36,092 nucleotides of DNA from Saccharofermentans sp. (GTDB lineage: Bacteria > Bacillota > Clostridia > Saccharofermentanales > Saccharofermentanaceae). Shown here piece by piece: positions 33,128 to 36,092 of the stretch. A model generated the notes under the pieces. The model was not told where the DNA came from. It ran no database searches and saw nothing but the letters and a program-made list of their open reading frames with translations. The stretch covers positions 1-36,092 of the forward strand of contig JAEFBB010000022.1 of NCBI GenBank assembly GCA_016292215.1, in the 5' to 3' direction. Numbering within the stretch: position 1 is the stretch's first letter; each line of letters begins with the position of its first letter. The position numbers and the translations under genes are program-made.

Positions 33128-33278
33128 ATGATGATGGTTAATAAAATTCACACTTGATTAAATCAATTAAATTTCAAGACTTGTCTCAATAAAACTTAAT
33201 TTACAGATAGTTGCTTGAAAATCTCTGCAGAGCAAACATAATGATAGTACTCTAGTAGTTTTTCCAAGACGGAGGTAA
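33128..33278. other. AT-rich gap between the operon terminator and the lexA stop
   Basis: I see no gene here. It contains the 10-bp palindrome CTCTGCAGAG near 33220 and an isolated GGAGGTAATC at 33271 that is not followed by a start codon. No T-tailed hairpin is evident for lexA on the minus strand. Confidence 0.5.
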
Positions 33279-33935
33279 TCAATCAATCGAATATCGGTGT
33301 AATCCTACTACCTTTCCGAGAATCCTGCACCCTTCGGTGTTGAAGGGAATAGGCGAATAATCATCATTCTCAGGGAAGAGATATGGAATACCATTCTTTT
33401 TGCCAAAACGCTTAACTGTTGCTTCTTCGTCGATCAAAGCAGCAATAATATCGCCCTCTTCGCAGGAACTCTGCTTGCGGACGATAATCAGGTCACCGTC
33501 AAGGATATGAGCATTGATCATACTATTGCCGCGGACCTTAAGCATAAAAGCTTCGGAATCTCCAATAATTGATTTGCTGACCAGGAAAGAATCACTGTAA
33601 TCCTCGTGCGCGAGAATAGGAATACCGGCTGTTATCTTACCGACTACGGGAACTTGTCTGTAGCCGCTTAGATTCGTCACACCAGTTGATTCGGAAGTTG
33701 TCTGGCCGAAGTCTTCGGAATCCTGCTTTATGACGATAGCTCTTCGAAGTCCGGGTCTGTATTCGATCTTACCCTGACTGTCAAGTTGCTTTAGATATGT
33801 GTGGACTGAAGATGTAGACTTGAGTCCGACACCGGCACAAATATCGCGTACCGAAGGTGATATCTGATTCTGTTCAATATAGTTACGGATGTAATTATAT
33901 ACACGGTCAATAGTTTTCTTATCTCCGGTCTGCAT
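33279..33935 (-). CDS. lexA: LexA repressor
   Basis: LexA represses SOS genes and cleaves itself when stimulated by RecA filaments. From the chosen start it has 218 residues. The N-terminal winged helix includes ISPSVRDICAGVGLKSTSSV (about 25-44). The self-cleavage bond is Ala103-Gly104 (KITAGIPI), Ser138 (RGNSMINAHI) is the nucleophile and Lys175 (EATVKRFG) the base. ATG at 33935 is preferred over the longer frame beginning 20 residues upstream, because TTTGGAGG lies seven bases before it and the homologous N-terminus begins there. Its promoter overlaps a LexA-type box, indicating autorepression. It is divergent from the gene at 34074. Confidence 0.96.
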   Translation of the reverse strand: MQTGDKKTIDRVYNYIRNYIEQNQISPSVRDICAGVGLKSTSSVHTYLKQLDSQGKIEYRPGLRRAIVIKQDSEDFGQTTSESTGVTNLSGYRQVPVVGKITAGIPILAHEDYSDSFLVSKSIIGDSEAFMLKVRGNSMINAHILDGDLIIVRKQSSCEEGDIIAALIDEEATVKRFGKKNGIPYLFPENDDYSPIPFNTEGCRILGKVVGLHRYSID

Positions 33936-33963
33936 AGCCGAACCTCCAAACATATTTTCTATA

Positions 33964-33991
33964 ATATTACCATTCTTTTTTTTACAGTCAA
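33964..33991 (-). promoter_or_regulatory. lexA promoter
   Basis: On the minus strand, TTGACT (33991-33986) and TAATAT (33969-33964) are spaced by 16 bases, with TGG before the -10 as an extended element. Confidence 0.75.
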
Positions 33992-34002
33992 ACAATTGTT
34001 CT
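33989..34002. promoter_or_regulatory. probable LexA operator (SOS box)
   Basis: AGAACAATTGTTTG on the minus strand has GAAC-N4-GTTT with a perfect AACAATTGTT core (33991-34000). It overlaps the lexA -35 by three bases and lies 71 bases before the divergent gene at 34074. Confidence 0.7.
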
Positions 34003-34073
34003 CGAAAAAAATAACAAGTCTATGGACTTTAAATATATAAATCATTTTAAAACTTTATTTAAGGAGGGTTTTT

Positions 34074-34673
34074 ATGGCACTTTTGTATGACGATGTACCG
34101 CAGAGGAATAATCGAAACGGTGACATGATCGGTAATGCATCATCTTTTGAAGAGGCAAGAGCGATCATCATTACAAGACTCAATTATCTTCGAGCAGATA
34201 TCAGTTATCACACGACTGCTGAAGAAGCTCTGTTCGCAGAACTGTGTAAAGCTCATGAAGATAAGAAGCAGAGACTTATGGACCTGTATGCCAGATTCTA
34301 TTCTCCATGCAAGGTCAGCGATCCGGCCTTTATTTCGGGCGGTCAGAAAGACATGAATGACCTGATGATCAATTTCTCTGAAGGTTACGACAAGTTCATT
34401 ATGTCAATGGAGAAAGAGTATATGGAGCTGACGCAGAGAAGGAGGCGGGCAACGATGCTGCTTAGCAAGATCCTTTCTATTAAGTATCCGTTAAGCAGAC
34501 TCCTGTATCTCTATTACTATGTGAATTTGGATCCGGGTAAGATCAGTGATGCGCTTTATATCAGCCGCGCTACGTTCTACCGTTTAAAATCACATGCGAT
34601 CAATACTCTTACTGCCATTTATTATCCGCATAAGAAAAATAACAAGGCGAAAGGTAATGATTTGGAGGAATAA
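34074..34673 (+). CDS. predicted helix-turn-helix protein, function unknown
   Basis: I do not recognise this 199-residue protein. The first 110 residues are charged and helical, with FEEARAIIITRLNYLRADI and a Cys-poor core. The C-terminal third (YLYYYVNLDPGKISDALYISRATFYRLKSHAI) has the pattern of a sigma region 4-like helix-turn-helix, similar in layout to the phage late-gene activators of the ArpU/RinA group. No phage gene accompanies it. AAGGAGGG is five bases before ATG 34074. It is transcribed away from lexA across a shared 138-base region with the SOS box, so SOS control is possible. Confidence 0.78.
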   Translation: MALLYDDVPQRNNRNGDMIGNASSFEEARAIIITRLNYLRADISYHTTAEEALFAELCKAHEDKKQRLMDLYARFYSPCKVSDPAFISGGQKDMNDLMINFSEGYDKFIMSMEKEYMELTQRRRRATMLLSKILSIKYPLSRLLYLYYYVNLDPGKISDALYISRATFYRLKSHAINTLTAIYYPHKKNNKAKGNDLEE

Positions 34674-34715
34674 TGAGGTATAAAGGTGCAATGGCTTTTT
34701 GCTTCAGACAAACAA

Positions 34716-34724
34716 TGCTATAAT
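34716..34724 (+). promoter_or_regulatory. extended -10 promoter for the gene at 34742
   Basis: TGCTATAAT matches the extended -10 perfectly; TTTTTG lies at the -35 distance. The predicted start is near 34731, only about eleven bases before the ATG. Confidence 0.55.
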
Positions 34725-34741
34725 CGCTCCAGGTAATTACT

Positions 34742-35218
34742 ATGGCTATGAATCAGGAAGACAGAACTACATCACCTTCTTCAGGCAACGACTTAAGCAG
34801 TGTCGTGCTCGATTTCTTAGGCTGTTCGTACCGTGCGACTATAAGACTTTTCAAAGGTCTGCCTAACAGGTTCAAGGCCTATGTAAAGCGCAAGATCAAA
34901 GAGTACCGCAACAGACCGAAGAGAACTGATATCAACAGAGTCTATGTGGTTGTAGGCTATACGACCAAGAAGCGTGTTGATGAGAAGTTCAATGCCGAGA
35001 GACGTATGATGATAATCAGAAGAGGACTTCTGGCCCTGATCTTCGTTCTGATCATATTTATAGCGATCGACAGGTTCACTAATCTTATCAATTACGGCGA
35101 GTTGTCCCAGATCTTCGGTGTCGATTCTTGGGGAGAGGTCATCGAGAATGATCCTTTTGCCGATAAAACCACTGAAAGTACTGGCTTTGTCGTACCGGGA
35201 ACAAGTGAGACCAATTGA
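34742..35218 (+). CDS. small single-pass membrane protein, function unknown
   Basis: I do not recognise this 158-residue protein. Residues 1-93 are predicted cytoplasmic and very basic (FKAYVKRKIKEYRNRPKRTD). One membrane helix spans about 94-110 (GLLALIFVLIIFIAID). A short outer segment ends Thr/Ser/Glu-rich (KTTESTGFVVPGTSETN). The layout echoes the single-pass protein at 14477. The ribosome binding site is weak (AGG, eight bases away), and a second ATG six bases downstream is an alternative start. It has its own promoter and terminator. Confidence 0.75.
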   Translation: MAMNQEDRTTSPSSGNDLSSVVLDFLGCSYRATIRLFKGLPNRFKAYVKRKIKEYRNRPKRTDINRVYVVVGYTTKKRVDEKFNAERRMMIIRRGLLALIFVLIIFIAIDRFTNLINYGELSQIFGVDSWGEVIENDPFADKTTESTGFVVPGTSETN

Positions 35219-35253
35219 CGGCAAATTAATCTGAGTTGAATACAGCATTTCAC

Positions 35254-35290
35254 AAAATGAAAGTTCGCAAATGCGAACTTTCATTTTTTA
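35254..35290 (+). terminator. terminator after the small membrane protein
   Basis: AAATGAAAGTTCGC is exactly complementary to GCGAACTTTCATTT around AAAT, and the 3' arm runs into six T. Confidence 0.95.
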
Positions 35291-35298
35291 TTTGCCTA

Positions 35299-35327
35299 TT
35301 GAAATTGAGAAAGTGTTGTAATACTAT
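35299..35327 (+). promoter_or_regulatory. promoter of glutamate dehydrogenase
   Basis: TTGAAA at 35299-35304 and TACTAT at 35322-35327 are spaced by 17 bases; an overlapping TATACT at 35325 is an alternative -10. Confidence 0.55.
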
Positions 35328-35333
35328 ACTTAA

Positions 35334-36092
<759 letters not shown>

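Noticed and set aside
33936..33995. Longer LexA N-terminus
   Set aside because: The extra 20 residues span the promoter -10 and the ribosome binding site of the shorter form.
35254..35286. Inverted repeat with GTTC and GAAC as an operator
   Set aside because: The half-sites are in the opposite order to a LexA box, and the hairpin with six T is a textbook terminator.

Overview
The window looks like a chromosomal segment of an anaerobic, low-to-mid GC Gram-positive bacterium of the class Clostridia. The signs are strong AAGGAGG-type ribosome binding sites, sigma-A promoters with extended -10 elements, a LexA with a Gram-positive type operator, a MutL with an endonuclease motif, a Clp ATPase of the zinc-finger ClpE type, and short overlapping operons. 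A family-level name cannot be justified from sequence reading alone. No phage, insertion sequence, plasmid gene or CRISPR array is visible. Most genes are housekeeping, with several unrecognised membrane proteins set between them.

Layout. 1-1094: the end of ribosomal protein L20 and a TrmH-type RNA methyltransferase. 1248-2615: citrate synthase. 2712-8298: tRNA-Glu, then uvrA overlapping a ClpE-like unfoldase. 8389-10905 (minus): an 838-residue Ala/Pro-rich single-pass membrane protein with a Thr/Glu stalk. 11076-11270: tRNA-Leu(UAA) and initiator tRNA. 11419-15253: a large sensor-transporter fusion with a Gln/Tyr-rich tail, overlapping a single-pass partner. 15346-18288: a Gfo/Idh/MocA oxidoreductase, an unknown membrane protein and a tyrosine recombinase (minus). 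18493-19578: aspartate-semialdehyde dehydrogenase behind a structured leader. 19709-20912: a CAU tRNA, tRNA-Tyr and an esterase lipoprotein. 21147-22647: an ECF sigma factor and its probable anti-sigma factor. 22752-24340: HD hydrolase, small membrane protein and Fur-family regulator. 24343-25773 (minus): D-Ala-D-Ala carboxypeptidase. 25914-32983: the miaB-mutS-mutL-miaA operon. 33279-33935 (minus): lexA, divergent from an unknown HTH protein. 34742-35218: a small single-pass protein. 35441-end: glutamate dehydrogenase, cut by the window edge.

Themes. DNA repair is well represented (uvrA, mutS, mutL, lexA). The two ms2i6A enzymes, MiaA and MiaB, share the window with two likely substrates, tRNA-Leu(UAA) and tRNA-Tyr. 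A perfect 14-bp palindrome just upstream of the ECF sigma gene contains GAAC-N4-GTTC, the core of Gram-positive LexA boxes. The lexA promoter carries a related site, so the sigma operon could be SOS-linked (inference).

The most unusual coding content is the pair at 11419-15253 and the low-complexity envelope protein at 8389-10905. Neither matches a characterised system I can name. All function calls come from reading motifs by eye; no database search was possible.
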